Part shown: positions 1 to 8,002 of the stretch, in pieces
Numbering within the stretch: position 1 is the stretch's first letter
How the letters are laid out: every line of letters begins with the position of its first letter
Source: an uncultured Actinomyces sp.
GTDB taxonomy: Bacteria; Actinomycetota; Actinomycetes; Actinomycetales; Actinomycetaceae
Direction of reading: 5' to 3'
DNA length: 32,222 bases
NCBI GenBank assembly: GCA_938040725.1
Contig: CALHZX010000050.1
Span: 1-32,222, forward strand
The notes under the pieces: model-generated
What the model was told of the DNA's origin: nothing
Database searches by the model: none
What the model saw: only the letters and a program-made list of their open reading frames with translations
Made by a program: the position numbers and the translations under genes

Positions 1-323
1 CGACGCACGTCAAGGCGATCCTGCAGAAGAACAAGGAACTGCAGGACATCATCGCTATCCTCGGTGTCGACGAGCTGAGCGAGGACGACAAGGTGACAGT
101 CGCGCGTGCGCGCCGCATCGAGCAGTTCCTCTCGCAGAACATGTACATGGCCGAGAAATTCACGGGTGTACCCGGCTCGACCGTGCCGCTGTCGGAGACC
201 ATCGAGGCGTTCAAGCGCATTGCCGAGGGCCACTACGACGATGTTCCGGAGCAGGCCTTCTACAACTGCGGTGGCATCGACGACCTGGAGCGTAACGCTC
301 ACGAGCTGGCCAAGGAAGCCTGA
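1..323 (+). CDS. atpD: ATP synthase F1 beta subunit, C-terminal fragment (gene starts before the window)
   Basis: This is the last 107 codons of the catalytic beta subunit of F1Fo ATP synthase; the frame is open from position 3 and its 5' part lies outside the window. The visible part is the C-terminal helical domain. It includes the stretch around ILGVDELSEDD and the RARRIEQFLSQ segment, both typical of bacterial beta subunits, and ends in a helix rich in Glu and Ala. The nucleotide-binding P-loop is not in the window. The stop codon overlaps the start of atpC by one base (TGATG), so the two are translationally coupled, as usual at the end of an atp operon. Identification is firm from family conservation; nothing looks damaged. 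Confidence 0.97.
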   Translation, partial: THVKAILQKNKELQDIIAILGVDELSEDDKVTVARARRIEQFLSQNMYMAEKFTGVPGSTVPLSETIEAFKRIAEGHYDDVPEQAFYNCGGIDDLERNAHELAKEA

Positions 324-595
324 TGGCATCGGGTAAGTCCTTGCAGGTCGAGGTCGTCTCCCACGAGGGACGACTGTGGCACGGTGCGGCGCTTTCTGTT
401 CAGGTGCCGACGGTGGACGGAAGCCTGGGCGTTCTGCCCGGTCGCCAGCCGCTGCTTGCCCAGATGGGCGAGGGTGCCGTGACGGTGACGTGCGCGTCCG
501 AGGTCATGTCTTTCGAGGTCAGTGGGGGATTCGCCTCAGTCGACTCGGATTTCGTCACGGTCGTGGCTGATCACGCTACAGTGACAGAACAGTAA
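323..595 (+). CDS. atpC: ATP synthase F1 epsilon subunit
   Basis: This 90-residue protein is the epsilon subunit, part of the central stalk that couples c-ring rotation to catalysis and can inhibit ATP hydrolysis. The N-terminal beta-sandwich motif is clear: LQVEVVSHEGRLW near residues 6-18, then GSLGVLPGRQPLLAQ around 33-47. It is short compared with E. coli epsilon (about 139 residues) because the C-terminal pair of helices is missing. Short epsilon subunits that retain only the beta-sandwich domain are common in Actinobacteria. The start overlaps the atpD stop. It is the last ATP synthase gene, followed by the DUF2550 gene 25 bp downstream. Confidence 0.95.
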   Translation: MASGKSLQVEVVSHEGRLWHGAALSVQVPTVDGSLGVLPGRQPLLAQMGEGAVTVTCASEVMSFEVSGGFASVDSDFVTVVADHATVTEQ

Positions 596-620
596 TTCGA
601 CGCTACGCGAGGAGGACCTC

Positions 621-1025
621 ATGAGCCTGACGATGATCGTGATCTGGTGTGTGGTTCTCCTCGCGTGTGTCGGGGCGATCCTGTGGGCATACATGAATGT
701 GCGCGCCCGCAGGATCGTTTCGCGTTTGGGGGCGTTTCGGTGTTGGTCGCGTCCGGACGTGCATGCGGGGTGGACGGCTGGTGTCGGCGTGTATGGTGTC
801 GAGGAACTGTCCTGGTATCGCCTCGTGGGAATGAGCTTCAAGCCGGTGTATTCGATCCCGCGTCGTGGCATGGAGGTCTCGGCTCCGATTGCGCACTCTG
901 CTGACGGTTCCGTGGTTGAGGTGCGCCTGGCATATGGTGAGCATCGTTACGAGGTTGCCGTGGAACGCCTGACATATAACGGATTGGTCTCCTGGGTGGA
1001 GTCCGGTCCTCCGCGCCTCGTGTGA
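621..1025 (+). CDS. DUF2550 family membrane protein
   Basis: The 134-residue protein has one N-terminal membrane segment (about residues 4-26) followed by a basic stretch NVRARRIVSR and a soluble domain of about 100 residues. This architecture, and the position directly after atpC, match the actinobacterial DUF2550 family, whose function is unknown. A strong ribosome-binding site (GGAGG at 610-614) precedes the ATG. The stop lies 22 bp before nucS. The conserved placement next to the ATP synthase operon suggests co-transcription but does not prove a role in ATP synthesis. The family assignment is from recognition of sequence and context. Confidence 0.8.
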   Translation: MSLTMIVIWCVVLLACVGAILWAYMNVRARRIVSRLGAFRCWSRPDVHAGWTAGVGVYGVEELSWYRLVGMSFKPVYSIPRRGMEVSAPIAHSADGSVVEVRLAYGEHRYEVAVERLTYNGLVSWVESGPPRLV

Positions 1026-1047
1026 GCAGGATTGGTAAGCTCGCGGG

Positions 1048-1740
1048 GTGCGTATTGTTATTGCTACCTGCACCGTTGATTATTCCGGTCGTCTGAGTGC
1101 CCACCTGGATCCGGCTAAGCGCGTCATCATGCTCAAGGGTGACGGCTCAGTTCTCATCCACTCCGAGGGTGGCTCCTACAAGCCGCTCAACTGGATGACG
1201 GCGCCCTGCACGGTGTCCATGGGGGAGCCCGGCGAGGACGAGGAGGGCGTCGAGCAGGTCTGGACGGTTCAGGCCGATAAGACCGATGACAAGCTCATCA
1301 TTCGTATTCATGAGATTATCGCGGACGTGACCGAGGACCTGGGCGTTGATCCCGGCCTCGTCAAGGATGGCGTGGAGGCGCACCTGCAGGAGCTTCTCGC
1401 CCAGCAGGTGCCCCAGATTCTTGGCGAGGGCTGGGAGCTGGTGCGCCGCGAGTTTCCGACGCCCGTGGGACCGGTGGACCTGATGGTGCGCGACGCGGAT
1501 GGCAACCACGTGGCGATTGAGGTCAAGCGCCGCGGTGGTATTGACGGTGTCGAACAGCTCACGCGCTACCTGTCGCTGCTGGGGCGCGATGCGCTCCTCG
1601 GCGATGTGACCGGTATTTTCGCAGCCCAGGAGATCACGAAGCAGGCACGCACCCTGGCGCAGGACCGTGGGATTCGCTGCGTGGTCCTCGACTACGACGC
1701 GATGCGCGGGGTGGATGACCCCGAGTCTCGCCTGTTCTGA
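1048..1740 (+). CDS. nucS: Mismatch-specific endonuclease NucS/EndoMS
   Basis: NucS cuts both strands at mismatched bases and is the core of non-canonical mismatch repair in Actinobacteria and some archaea that lack MutS/MutL. The 230-residue length fits. The N-terminal half is the DNA-binding/dimerisation domain. The C-terminal half is a PD-(D/E)XK-like nuclease core with D144 (in GPVDLMVRD), then E158 and K160 (in AIEVKRR), with E130 upstream as a further candidate metal ligand. The protein ends in SRLF, resembling a short beta-clamp-binding tail; that reading is inference. The start is GTG at 1048. There is no good ribosome-binding site, and a weak -10-like TAAGCT lies exactly six bases upstream. 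The stop overlaps the next start (TGATG), coupling it to the HTH_42 protein. Confidence 0.93.
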   Translation: MRIVIATCTVDYSGRLSAHLDPAKRVIMLKGDGSVLIHSEGGSYKPLNWMTAPCTVSMGEPGEDEEGVEQVWTVQADKTDDKLIIRIHEIIADVTEDLGVDPGLVKDGVEAHLQELLAQQVPQILGEGWELVRREFPTPVGPVDLMVRDADGNHVAIEVKRRGGIDGVEQLTRYLSLLGRDALLGDVTGIFAAQEITKQARTLAQDRGIRCVVLDYDAMRGVDDPESRLF

Positions 1741-2846
1741 TGACGTTGTCCCGGCGTGCGAGCCTGGGGCGAATTGTCGCCCAGGGTCTCGTCTCAGCGA
1801 CCGCGGCGCACTCGCCGCTGGATGCCGTGGAGAATCTGCTGGCACTGCAAGGCCAGCAGGCGAGCGCGATCCCGTGGGCGATCGGCGTGCGCTGCGTGGG
1901 CGTGCCACGGGCACAGATCAGCGCCGCGTTCGACTCGGGTGCCCTCGTTCGGTCGTGGCCGATGCGCGGGACCGTGCACGTGACGAGCGGGCGCGACCAT
2001 CACTGGCTGCGGCGCCTGCTGCGCCATCGGCGTGCGGCGTGGGAACGCCAGGCGTCTTCTCTGGGCCTTTCGGATGCGATCGTCGACCGCGCGGCTCAAG
2101 TCGCGTGTGACCTGCTGGACGCATCGCCCGGGGGAGTGAGCCGGGCGGAGCTCGTCGAGGCGTGGGAGAACAGCGGCATCGACACTGTGACGGCATCGTC
2201 CTCACACGCGGGTCTGCGGCGCCGCCATCTCGTCATGCGCCTGCACCTGGACGGGGTGCTTGCCGCGGGTCCTCTGCGCGCGGGGGAGCATCTGATGGTT
2301 GATGCGCGAGGGCTGCCTGGTGCACCGGGCGTCGCGCAGGGGGAAAGCGGACATGACGAAGCCCTCGCGGTTTTGGCCGCGCGTTACGCCTGGGGGCACG
2401 GTCCTATTGACGAGGCCGACCTGGCTAGGTGGACTGGATTGACTCTCACACAGGCGCGTCGGGCGGTGGTCGGGGCACGTGTGGTGGGGAGCAGCATCGG
2501 CTTGCCCATCGCGGAGTTTGAAGGTGGTCTGGCTCGCGCTGACCTCGCTGACCTCGTGGAAGCTGCCATCGACGAGGCCGAGGCGATGCTCGCGCTGCCC
2601 TCATTTGACGAGTTGCATGTCGGTTATAAGGACCGTTCCTGTCTGACGGACGAGGCGGGCGAGGCGTTGATCTGCCCGGCGAAGAACGGGATGTTCCGTC
2701 CGATTGCTGTCGCAGGTGGACGCTTGGTCGCCGTGCGCGCCCCCGGCAGCCAGGTTGTGACTGTCGAGGGCTGCGGGACCTATCAGGAATCGGCGCGACG
2801 GGCGTTTGGCGACTGGGAGAAATGGTTGTCCGAGACACAGCACTAA
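1740..2846 (+). CDS. HTH_42 / AlkZ-family winged-helix protein, putative DNA glycosylase
   Basis: The 368-residue protein belongs to the HTH_42 (formerly DUF1006) superfamily. Diagnostic blocks are RSWPMRGTVH (residues 71-80) and LPSFDELHVGYKDR (about 286-299). The founding members AlkZ and AlkX are DNA glycosylases that remove bulky alkylated bases and unhook interstrand crosslinks. They use a Q-x-Q (AlkZ) or Q-x-D (AlkX/YcaQ) catalytic motif. Here LLALQGQQ places Q37-G38-Q39 at the corresponding place, so the catalytic motif looks intact, although Gly in the middle is unusual if an aliphatic residue is required. The start overlaps the nucS stop. Most actinobacterial members are uncharacterised, so glycosylase activity here is inferred from family membership and the repair-gene neighbour. 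Confidence 0.8.
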   Translation: MTLSRRASLGRIVAQGLVSATAAHSPLDAVENLLALQGQQASAIPWAIGVRCVGVPRAQISAAFDSGALVRSWPMRGTVHVTSGRDHHWLRRLLRHRRAAWERQASSLGLSDAIVDRAAQVACDLLDASPGGVSRAELVEAWENSGIDTVTASSSHAGLRRRHLVMRLHLDGVLAAGPLRAGEHLMVDARGLPGAPGVAQGESGHDEALAVLAARYAWGHGPIDEADLARWTGLTLTQARRAVVGARVVGSSIGLPIAEFEGGLARADLADLVEAAIDEAEAMLALPSFDELHVGYKDRSCLTDEAGEALICPAKNGMFRPIAVAGGRLVAVRAPGSQVVTVEGCGTYQESARRAFGDWEKWLSETQH

Positions 2847-2872
2847 AGTGTCATGTGTGCCACAATGTGTGT

Positions 2873-4063
2873 ATGACTATTTCTGTGCTGCGTGGCCGCC
2901 TTGTTCTGGAAAACTCCGTCGTGGAAGATGGAATTATTGAGTTTGACGGCCCGACTATTACCCGCGTGTGTCCCGTTTCTGACTATGAGGGCGAGGTGCC
3001 CGAGGCCAGCGATTCGACCTATCTGCCCGGCCTCGTCGATGTGCACTGCCACGGTGGCGGTGGAGAGTCTTTCCCCAATGCGGAGACTGCTGAGGCGGCC
3101 CTCGTCGCAGTCCTCGAGCATCGTCGTCATGGGACGACCTCGCTCGTTGCGTCCTGCGTGACTGCTTCCGCTGAGGTACTGCGAGCGCGCGCGAAGACCC
3201 TGGCTGAGCTGGCCAAGGCTGACGAGCTTGCCGGCATCCACTTCGAGGGCCCCTTCGTCTCCCACGAGCGCTGCGGTGCGCAGGATCCGACGTTTATCGT
3301 CGATCCCGACGCGGACCTGACGCGTACCCTCATCGCGGACTGCCAGGGCTACGCGCTGTCCATGACGCTGGCCCCCGAGAAGCCCAATGCCTACGGCCCC
3401 GGCTCGGTCGCCGAGGCCCTCATTGACGGGGGAGCGCTGCCGTCCTGGGGACATACTGATTCCAACTCGATGAAGGCGCGCGAGGCTCTGGCCTACTCAC
3501 GCGAGCATTTCGCGAAGGCGCAGACCAAGCGAGGCCCCCGTGCGACGATCACGCACCTGTTCAACGGCATGCGCCCGCTGCACCACCGCGATACTGGCCC
3601 GATCGCCGAATTCCTCTCGGACGCCGCGCGCGGCGGCGCCGTCGCCGAGCTGATCTGCGACTCCATCCACGTTGACCCCACACTCGTGCGTGACGTGTAT
3701 GAGTTGGTCGGCCGCGAGCACGTCGTCCTCATTACCGACGCGATGGCGGCCGCTGGTATGGCCGACGGCGAGTACACGCTCGGCCCCCAGGACGTCATCG
3801 TCAAGGATGGTGTTGCCCGCCTGGCTCAGGGCAATGCCATCGCCGGTGGAACGGCCCACCTGATGGACTGCGTGCGCGTTGCCGTCACCAAGGGTGGGAT
3901 CCCACTTGTCGACGCCGTGTACATGGCCTCCGTGCAGGGCGCCACGATCCTGGGCGACGATACGATTGGTTCACTCGCGCCTGGGAAGAAAGCTGACATC
4001 GTCGAGGTCGATGGCGACCTCGCCGTGCGCCGCGTCTGGCGACGTGGCACTGTGGTTGCGTGA
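2873..4063 (+). CDS. nagA: N-acetylglucosamine-6-phosphate deacetylase
   Basis: NagA removes the acetyl group from GlcNAc-6-phosphate to give glucosamine-6-phosphate, feeding amino sugars from cell-wall recycling or host glycans into glycolysis. The 396-residue amidohydrolase shows VDVHCHGGGG (H58, H60), GIHFEGPF (metal ligand E125), WGHTDSN (H194), THLFNGM (H228) and the catalytic Asp in LITDAMAAAG (D289). The frame could start at 2822 inside the preceding gene, but conserved sequence begins at MTISVLRGRL, so ATG 2873 is preferred. No Shine-Dalgarno sequence precedes it. A -10-like CACAAT ends six bases before the ATG, so the mRNA may be leaderless. nagB and an uptake system are not in the window. 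Confidence 0.93.
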   Translation: MTISVLRGRLVLENSVVEDGIIEFDGPTITRVCPVSDYEGEVPEASDSTYLPGLVDVHCHGGGGESFPNAETAEAALVAVLEHRRHGTTSLVASCVTASAEVLRARAKTLAELAKADELAGIHFEGPFVSHERCGAQDPTFIVDPDADLTRTLIADCQGYALSMTLAPEKPNAYGPGSVAEALIDGGALPSWGHTDSNSMKAREALAYSREHFAKAQTKRGPRATITHLFNGMRPLHHRDTGPIAEFLSDAARGGAVAELICDSIHVDPTLVRDVYELVGREHVVLITDAMAAAGMADGEYTLGPQDVIVKDGVARLAQGNAIAGGTAHLMDCVRVAVTKGGIPLVDAVYMASVQGATILGDDTIGSLAPGKKADIVEVDGDLAVRRVWRRGTVVA

Positions 4064-4356
4064 GAGGCAAACGAAGCAAGAAACGACCGTGGGGCGAGGC
4101 GCGTCCATTGCAGATGGAGCGCCTCGCCTCCGTGCCACGTACGGAGCGAGGACCGGACGGGCTGGACTATCAGGTGCGTCGTCTTCCCAGCGCGGCCAAG
4201 GAATATACCTGCCCGGCTTGCCTGCGCCCGATTCCGCAGGGCAGCGCCCACATCGTTGCGTGGCCTGAAGAGGCGCCTTTCGGCCTACCTCAGGGTGTTG
4301 ACGGTCGCCGTCACTGGCACTCGGAGTGTTGGCGTCGTGGCCTGCGACCGCTGTGA
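4060..4356 (+). CDS. Small conserved actinobacterial protein with a putative zinc site
   Basis: This 98-residue basic protein starts with GTG overlapping the nagA stop (GTGA), so it is translationally coupled to nagA. After a Lys/Arg-rich N terminus it has CPAC (C51, C54), then H64 and a RHWHSECW block (H85, H87, C90), which together could bind one zinc ion. I recognise the pattern as a conserved small actinobacterial family sometimes labelled 'ATP/GTP-binding protein' without a visible nucleotide-binding motif. No P-loop is present here. The function is unknown; a nucleic-acid or zinc-binding role is only a guess from the basic charge and Cys/His pattern. Confidence 0.75.
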   Translation: MRGKRSKKRPWGEARPLQMERLASVPRTERGPDGLDYQVRRLPSAAKEYTCPACLRPIPQGSAHIVAWPEEAPFGLPQGVDGRRHWHSECWRRGLRPL

Positions 4357-4472
4357 CGTGCGGATGTGATGTATCACTGCCCGGGGTGCGGATTCGGCCG
4401 TGCCCGCGGTGAGCACGTAAAGTGGGAACTGAAGAATGCCCGCAGTGTGGGTATTGGACGTGAGGAGCAACC

Positions 4473-5963
4473 GTGGAACTCTTTAAGCGATACATGGCGG
4501 CATCGTCAATGGGCGTTGTCGCTCTTGTATGCGTGCTCGTCGGGCTGCTCGGCGTGACCGTGCTGCGGCCGCCGACGCATCAGGTGTCGTCCGTTGAATC
4601 TGCCACGGATCTGATCATGACCCGCGGCAACGTGCTGTCGATCGTGAAAGACGACGTGACGGTTACCGCGACGTCGAAGTCCGGAGCCCCCGTGACTCTG
4701 AGCATTGGCACGACGCAGGATGTGAAGGGCTGGATCGGCGACGCGGCTTACACCGAGGTCATCGGCATCGAGTCGGATCGCACGAAGCTCAAGGCTGAGT
4801 CTCACGCTGCAGTCGCCTCTGGTCAAACCGTCCCCGCAGCTCCTTCCACGCCCGCTCAGTCGGGCGCTCAGTCCGGTGTTCAGTCGGGTGCCCAGCCCCT
4901 CGCAGATCCGACTTCCGTTGACCTGGTCGCGCAGCTGGCCTCCTCCGATATGTGGTTCAAGCAGGCCAGCGGTCAGGGAACCGTCAGCCTCGATCTGGAG
5001 AACGTTCCTTCCGGTCGTTCCGCTCTGGCTGCCTCTGCGGCCGGTCCGGGTGATCTCACGCTGACCCTGACGTGGCAGGTCGAACAGACCAACACCCTGG
5101 CAATTATCGCTTTCCTGGCTGCCTGCGTCTTCGCGCTGATCGCTCTGGCGCTGTTCCTCACGCGCTGGCAGCTCCTGCGTCTGCGCAAGATCCGTCAGGC
5201 TCGCATCGAAGAGCGCCGTAAGGCGGATTCCCTGGAGACCTCGTCGATTAACTCTGCGGCTGTTGCGGAGCGTATCGCCGCCGCCCGTGACTCGTCCCCA
5301 GCACCTGCTTCCGTCAAGGACGCCGAAGCCGTCAATGAGGACGCTTCCTCGGAGGATTCTGCTGGCTCCGCTCCCGATGAGAAGCAGCCCGAGGAGAAGG
5401 CGCAGTGGGGCGCGGCCGTGTACGCGTCGGCTGGCGAGGAACCCGCAGGTGATACCCCGGTCGACGAGCAGTCCTCGCAGGAGACACCCCTCGTTGACGA
5501 GCGCTCTCAGGCCGTCAGCAATACCGCCGATGAGAATGCGCCTGTCGTCGAAGAAAACTCCGGTAAGCCCGCAGCCGAGTCGGTGCCTCAGGACGAATAC
5601 GTTCCCGACCCGCTCACGGATACGTTCGAGCGTCGCGGACGCCACGGCCTCGACAATGGGCCGGTCGATCAGGATCCGCCCGAGCGCGCCACGACCGATA
5701 CCGGCATCATCGACCTGTCCGGTATTCGTGGCGGTCACACGCTTCCCTCGCGTCGCGCGCTGCGCGAGGCCCGCAACAACGGTGAGCAGACGGTCGTCGT
5801 TGACGGCCAGGAATTCAACACGGGTCTGATTCCGGTCACGCGTCCTCGCGCGGCCGAACCTACCGCTCCGACGTCGGCGCCTGATGACGATGCGTCGAAG
5901 AACGGCGGCTGGACCTCGATCATGTCCGGTTGGCTCAAAGACCGCGAGGAAGGCAAGCGATGA
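4473..5963 (+). CDS. Two-TM membrane protein with long acidic cytoplasmic tail, unknown function
   Basis: I do not recognise a family. The 496-residue protein has a first membrane segment at about 11-31, an extracytoplasmic domain of about 175 residues, and a second membrane segment at about 208-230. A very basic juxtamembrane stretch (RWQLLRLRKIRQARIEERRK) and a roughly 250-residue low-complexity tail rich in Glu, Asp, Ser and Pro follow, probably disordered and cytoplasmic by the positive-inside rule. The external domain holds a short AQSG-type repeat (residues 128-142). The last third contains more ordered conserved-looking pieces such as GIIDLSGIRGGHTLPSRR. The start is GTG with GAGGAG upstream. 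The gene overlaps the lipoprotein gene (ATGA), so the two are probably partners. Confidence 0.85.
   Translation: MELFKRYMAASSMGVVALVCVLVGLLGVTVLRPPTHQVSSVESATDLIMTRGNVLSIVKDDVTVTATSKSGAPVTLSIGTTQDVKGWIGDAAYTEVIGIESDRTKLKAESHAAVASGQTVPAAPSTPAQSGAQSGVQSGAQPLADPTSVDLVAQLASSDMWFKQASGQGTVSLDLENVPSGRSALAASAAGPGDLTLTLTWQVEQTNTLAIIAFLAACVFALIALALFLTRWQLLRLRKIRQARIEERRKADSLETSSINSAAVAERIAAARDSSPAPASVKDAEAVNEDASSEDSAGSAPDEKQPEEKAQWGAAVYASAGEEPAGDTPVDEQSSQETPLVDERSQAVSNTADENAPVVEENSGKPAAESVPQDEYVPDPLTDTFERRGRHGLDNGPVDQDPPERATTDTGIIDLSGIRGGHTLPSRRALREARNNGEQTVVVDGQEFNTGLIPVTRPRAAEPTAPTSAPDDDASKNGGWTSIMSGWLKDREEGKR
4854..4898 (+). repeat. Short in-frame tandem repeat encoding AQSG-type units
   Basis: Three and a partial copies of a 12-base unit (GCTCAGTCGGGC and variants) encode AQSG-AQSG-VQSG-AQP within the extracytoplasmic part of the two-TM protein. 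It is probably a flexible linker, and copy number may vary between strains. Confidence 0.7.
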
Positions 5964-6958
5964 AGAGACGGACCGCAGCAGTAGCGACCGCCGCCCTCCT
6001 GATGGCATCGACGCTTGGGCTGAGCGCATGCTCCAACGAGATCGTCGCCCAGTCGGGCGAGGAGACGCAGAGCGCCGCGAACCTGGATCTCGAGCGCATC
6101 TCCTCCGTCCTCAACGCGACGGGCAGCGCCATGACCACCGCAGACGCGTCGCTGAACGCACAGGATCTGTCGGGCCGCGTGTCCCAGGGGGCGCTGGCCT
6201 ACCGCACCGCTCAGTACGCGCTCGCCACGGCCTCGAGCCATGCCCCGCAGGCCCTGGACTTTGCCCCGGCGTCCCTGGCAATCACGAACTCCGATTCGTG
6301 GCCGCGCGCGATCTTTAACATCTCCGCGTCCTCCACGACGGCGCTGCCTGTCCTGCAGGTGTACGTGCAGGACTCGGCGCGCTCGGACTACCAGCTGACG
6401 AACTTCGCGCGACTGCTCGGCGGCACCCAGCTGACGCTGCCGCCCGTGGGCACTGGCTCGGCTTACGTGACTGGCGACTCCGAGGGATTCGTCGTGAGTC
6501 CGCAGGCCGCTCTGTCGCAGTACATTACGATGCTCAACTCGGGCAGCCAGGATACGTCGCAGTTCCCTGCGGACGACTTCACGAAGACCTACCTGACGGG
6601 CATCAGCGACCTGAACTCGTCGGTGAGCGCCGCAGGCTCCGTGACTGCCGCGGCGACCGCGACGGACTACCCGATCTCGGGACTGGTGCTGCAGGATGGT
6701 TCGGCTCTCGTCGCCGCCAACTTCAAGTACACGCTCACCTACCAGCGGACCGTCGCGGGCGCGACGATGAACCTGGGTGGAAAGACCGCGACGATGAGCT
6801 CTGGCGGCACGACGGTGGAGGGTACGGCGACCGCGGATTACCTGGCGACCGTCCTCATGCGCATCCCTTCGAAGACTGCCGGTGGAACCCCTCAGGTCGT
6901 CGGCGGCGAGTACACGATCGTGTCCGTGGCGCTGGATCCTTCCTCCAGCCCAGGCTGA
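5960..6958 (+). CDS. Lipoprotein of unknown function
   Basis: The 332-residue protein begins with a classical lipoprotein signal: MKRRTAAVAT, a hydrophobic core, then lipobox LSAC with the lipidated Cys at residue 24. ATG 5960 is preferred over an upstream in-frame start because it places the signal peptide at the N terminus and has GGAAGG just upstream. The mature part is Ser/Thr/Ala-rich, without a motif I can name; a helical region (about 30-90) precedes a beta-rich remainder. It overlaps the preceding membrane-protein gene by four bases. The arrangement suggests that the membrane protein and this surface-anchored lipoprotein act together at the outer face of the membrane, but this is context-based inference. 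Confidence 0.85.
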   Translation: MKRRTAAVATAALLMASTLGLSACSNEIVAQSGEETQSAANLDLERISSVLNATGSAMTTADASLNAQDLSGRVSQGALAYRTAQYALATASSHAPQALDFAPASLAITNSDSWPRAIFNISASSTTALPVLQVYVQDSARSDYQLTNFARLLGGTQLTLPPVGTGSAYVTGDSEGFVVSPQAALSQYITMLNSGSQDTSQFPADDFTKTYLTGISDLNSSVSAAGSVTAAATATDYPISGLVLQDGSALVAANFKYTLTYQRTVAGATMNLGGKTATMSSGGTTVEGTATADYLATVLMRIPSKTAGGTPQVVGGEYTIVSVALDPSSSPG

Positions 6959-6978
6959 TTTTCACCCATAGCGCACAT

Positions 6979-7011
6979 GTCGTCCCCACGTCTTTGAGTC
7001 GCGGGGACGAC
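6979..7011 (+). terminator. Hairpin between the lipoprotein gene and the YbbN-like gene
   Basis: GTCGTCCCC (6979-6987) pairs perfectly with GGGGACGAC (7003-7011) across a 15-base loop. There is no T-run after it, so it may be a weak or factor-assisted terminator, or a leader structure of the next gene. It lies about 20 bp after the lipoprotein stop and 46 bp before the next start. Confidence 0.5.
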
Positions 7012-7057
7012 GCATATCATCGTTGATAGAAATACTTCAGCCACGAAGAGGACCATC

Positions 7058-7960
7058 ATGACCACGCCTGACCCCCGTCCCGCATCCGAGGCACCGCCCA
7101 TGCCCGCAGACTCGCACGGAGCCGTCGACCTGTCTGCCCGCCAGAGCGCTCCTGGCGCCCCGCAGGATAGTGCTCCGGCAGCGGGGGAGGGCCTGCACAT
7201 CCCGCTGATCACCACCACGGACGAGGAGAACTTCCAGGACGTCATGTCCACCTCGCAGGCTGTGCCGGTCATCATGGTCATGTGGTCGCCGCGTTCGCTC
7301 GAGTCCAAGCCCACCCTGGCCATGCTCGAAGAGATCGCGCGTGAGAACGCAGGGAAGTTCCAGCTGGTCGAGGTCGATATTGACAAGGCCCCTGCGATTG
7401 CTCAGGCCTTCCAGATTCAGGGCGTGCCAACGGTTGTCGCTCTCGTGGGTGGGCGTCCCGTTCCGCTGTTCCAGGGCGGCGCAGCGAAGGAGCAGGTGCT
7501 CCCCGTCATTTCGCAGGTCCTCGAGGCTGCGACGCAGATGGGCGTCACGGCGCGCATTGCCGTGGCCGCCGAAGATACGGTTGCTCCGACTCCGCCTGAG
7601 CACGAGGCCCCTCTGGCCGCCGAGGCCGCCGGCAACCTCGACGAGGCCATTGCCGGTTGGGAGAAGGTCATCGAGCTGAACCCTCGCGACGAGGATGCGA
7701 AGTCTCACCTGTCGCGTGTCCGCCTGGCCGCCCGCAGTGCCAAGGCGGACACCACCGACCCCGCGGCGCGTGCGGATGCGCTGTTCGCCGCAGGCGACGC
7801 TGCGGGTGCCTTTGACGTGCTGCTCGACCTGCTCGCGGCCTCCACGGATGCCGAGGAGCGCGACGCGCTGCGCCTGCGTCTTCTGGATCTCTTCCGCGTC
7901 GCAGGAACGACGCCCGACGTTTCTAAGGCGCGCACGCGCCTGGCGATGCTCCTCATGTGA
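7058..7960 (+). CDS. YbbN-type thioredoxin-like/TPR protein lacking cysteines
   Basis: The 300-residue protein resembles the YbbN/CnoX co-chaperone family: a Pro/Ala-rich N terminus (1-45), a thioredoxin fold (about 46-155) and C-terminal helical TPR-like repeats (about 190-300, including GNLDEAIAGWEKVIELNP). The thioredoxin fold keeps the strand-helix order and the cis-proline motif GVPT (P124). However, the CXXC site is replaced by W76-SPRS (77-80), and there is no Cys anywhere in the protein. It therefore cannot do thiol-disulfide exchange and is more likely a holdase or protein-interaction module. GAAGAGGA precedes the ATG. It is probably transcribed with the small membrane-protein gene downstream. 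Confidence 0.88.
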   Translation: MTTPDPRPASEAPPMPADSHGAVDLSARQSAPGAPQDSAPAAGEGLHIPLITTTDEENFQDVMSTSQAVPVIMVMWSPRSLESKPTLAMLEEIARENAGKFQLVEVDIDKAPAIAQAFQIQGVPTVVALVGGRPVPLFQGGAAKEQVLPVISQVLEAATQMGVTARIAVAAEDTVAPTPPEHEAPLAAEAAGNLDEAIAGWEKVIELNPRDEDAKSHLSRVRLAARSAKADTTDPAARADALFAAGDAAGAFDVLLDLLAASTDAEERDALRLRLLDLFRVAGTTPDVSKARTRLAMLLM

Positions 7961-8002
7961 TACTGTGCGTTCTGTCACGCAGCCGTGGAAGGGGCCGTCA
8001 TT

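Noticed and set aside
4366..4557. 63-codon frame beginning with a CPGC motif that looked like a zinc-ribbon protein
   Set aside because: There is only one CxxC near the start, no second pair to complete a ribbon, and it runs into the well-supported membrane-protein gene in another frame. It is more likely chance in the intergenic region 4357-4472.
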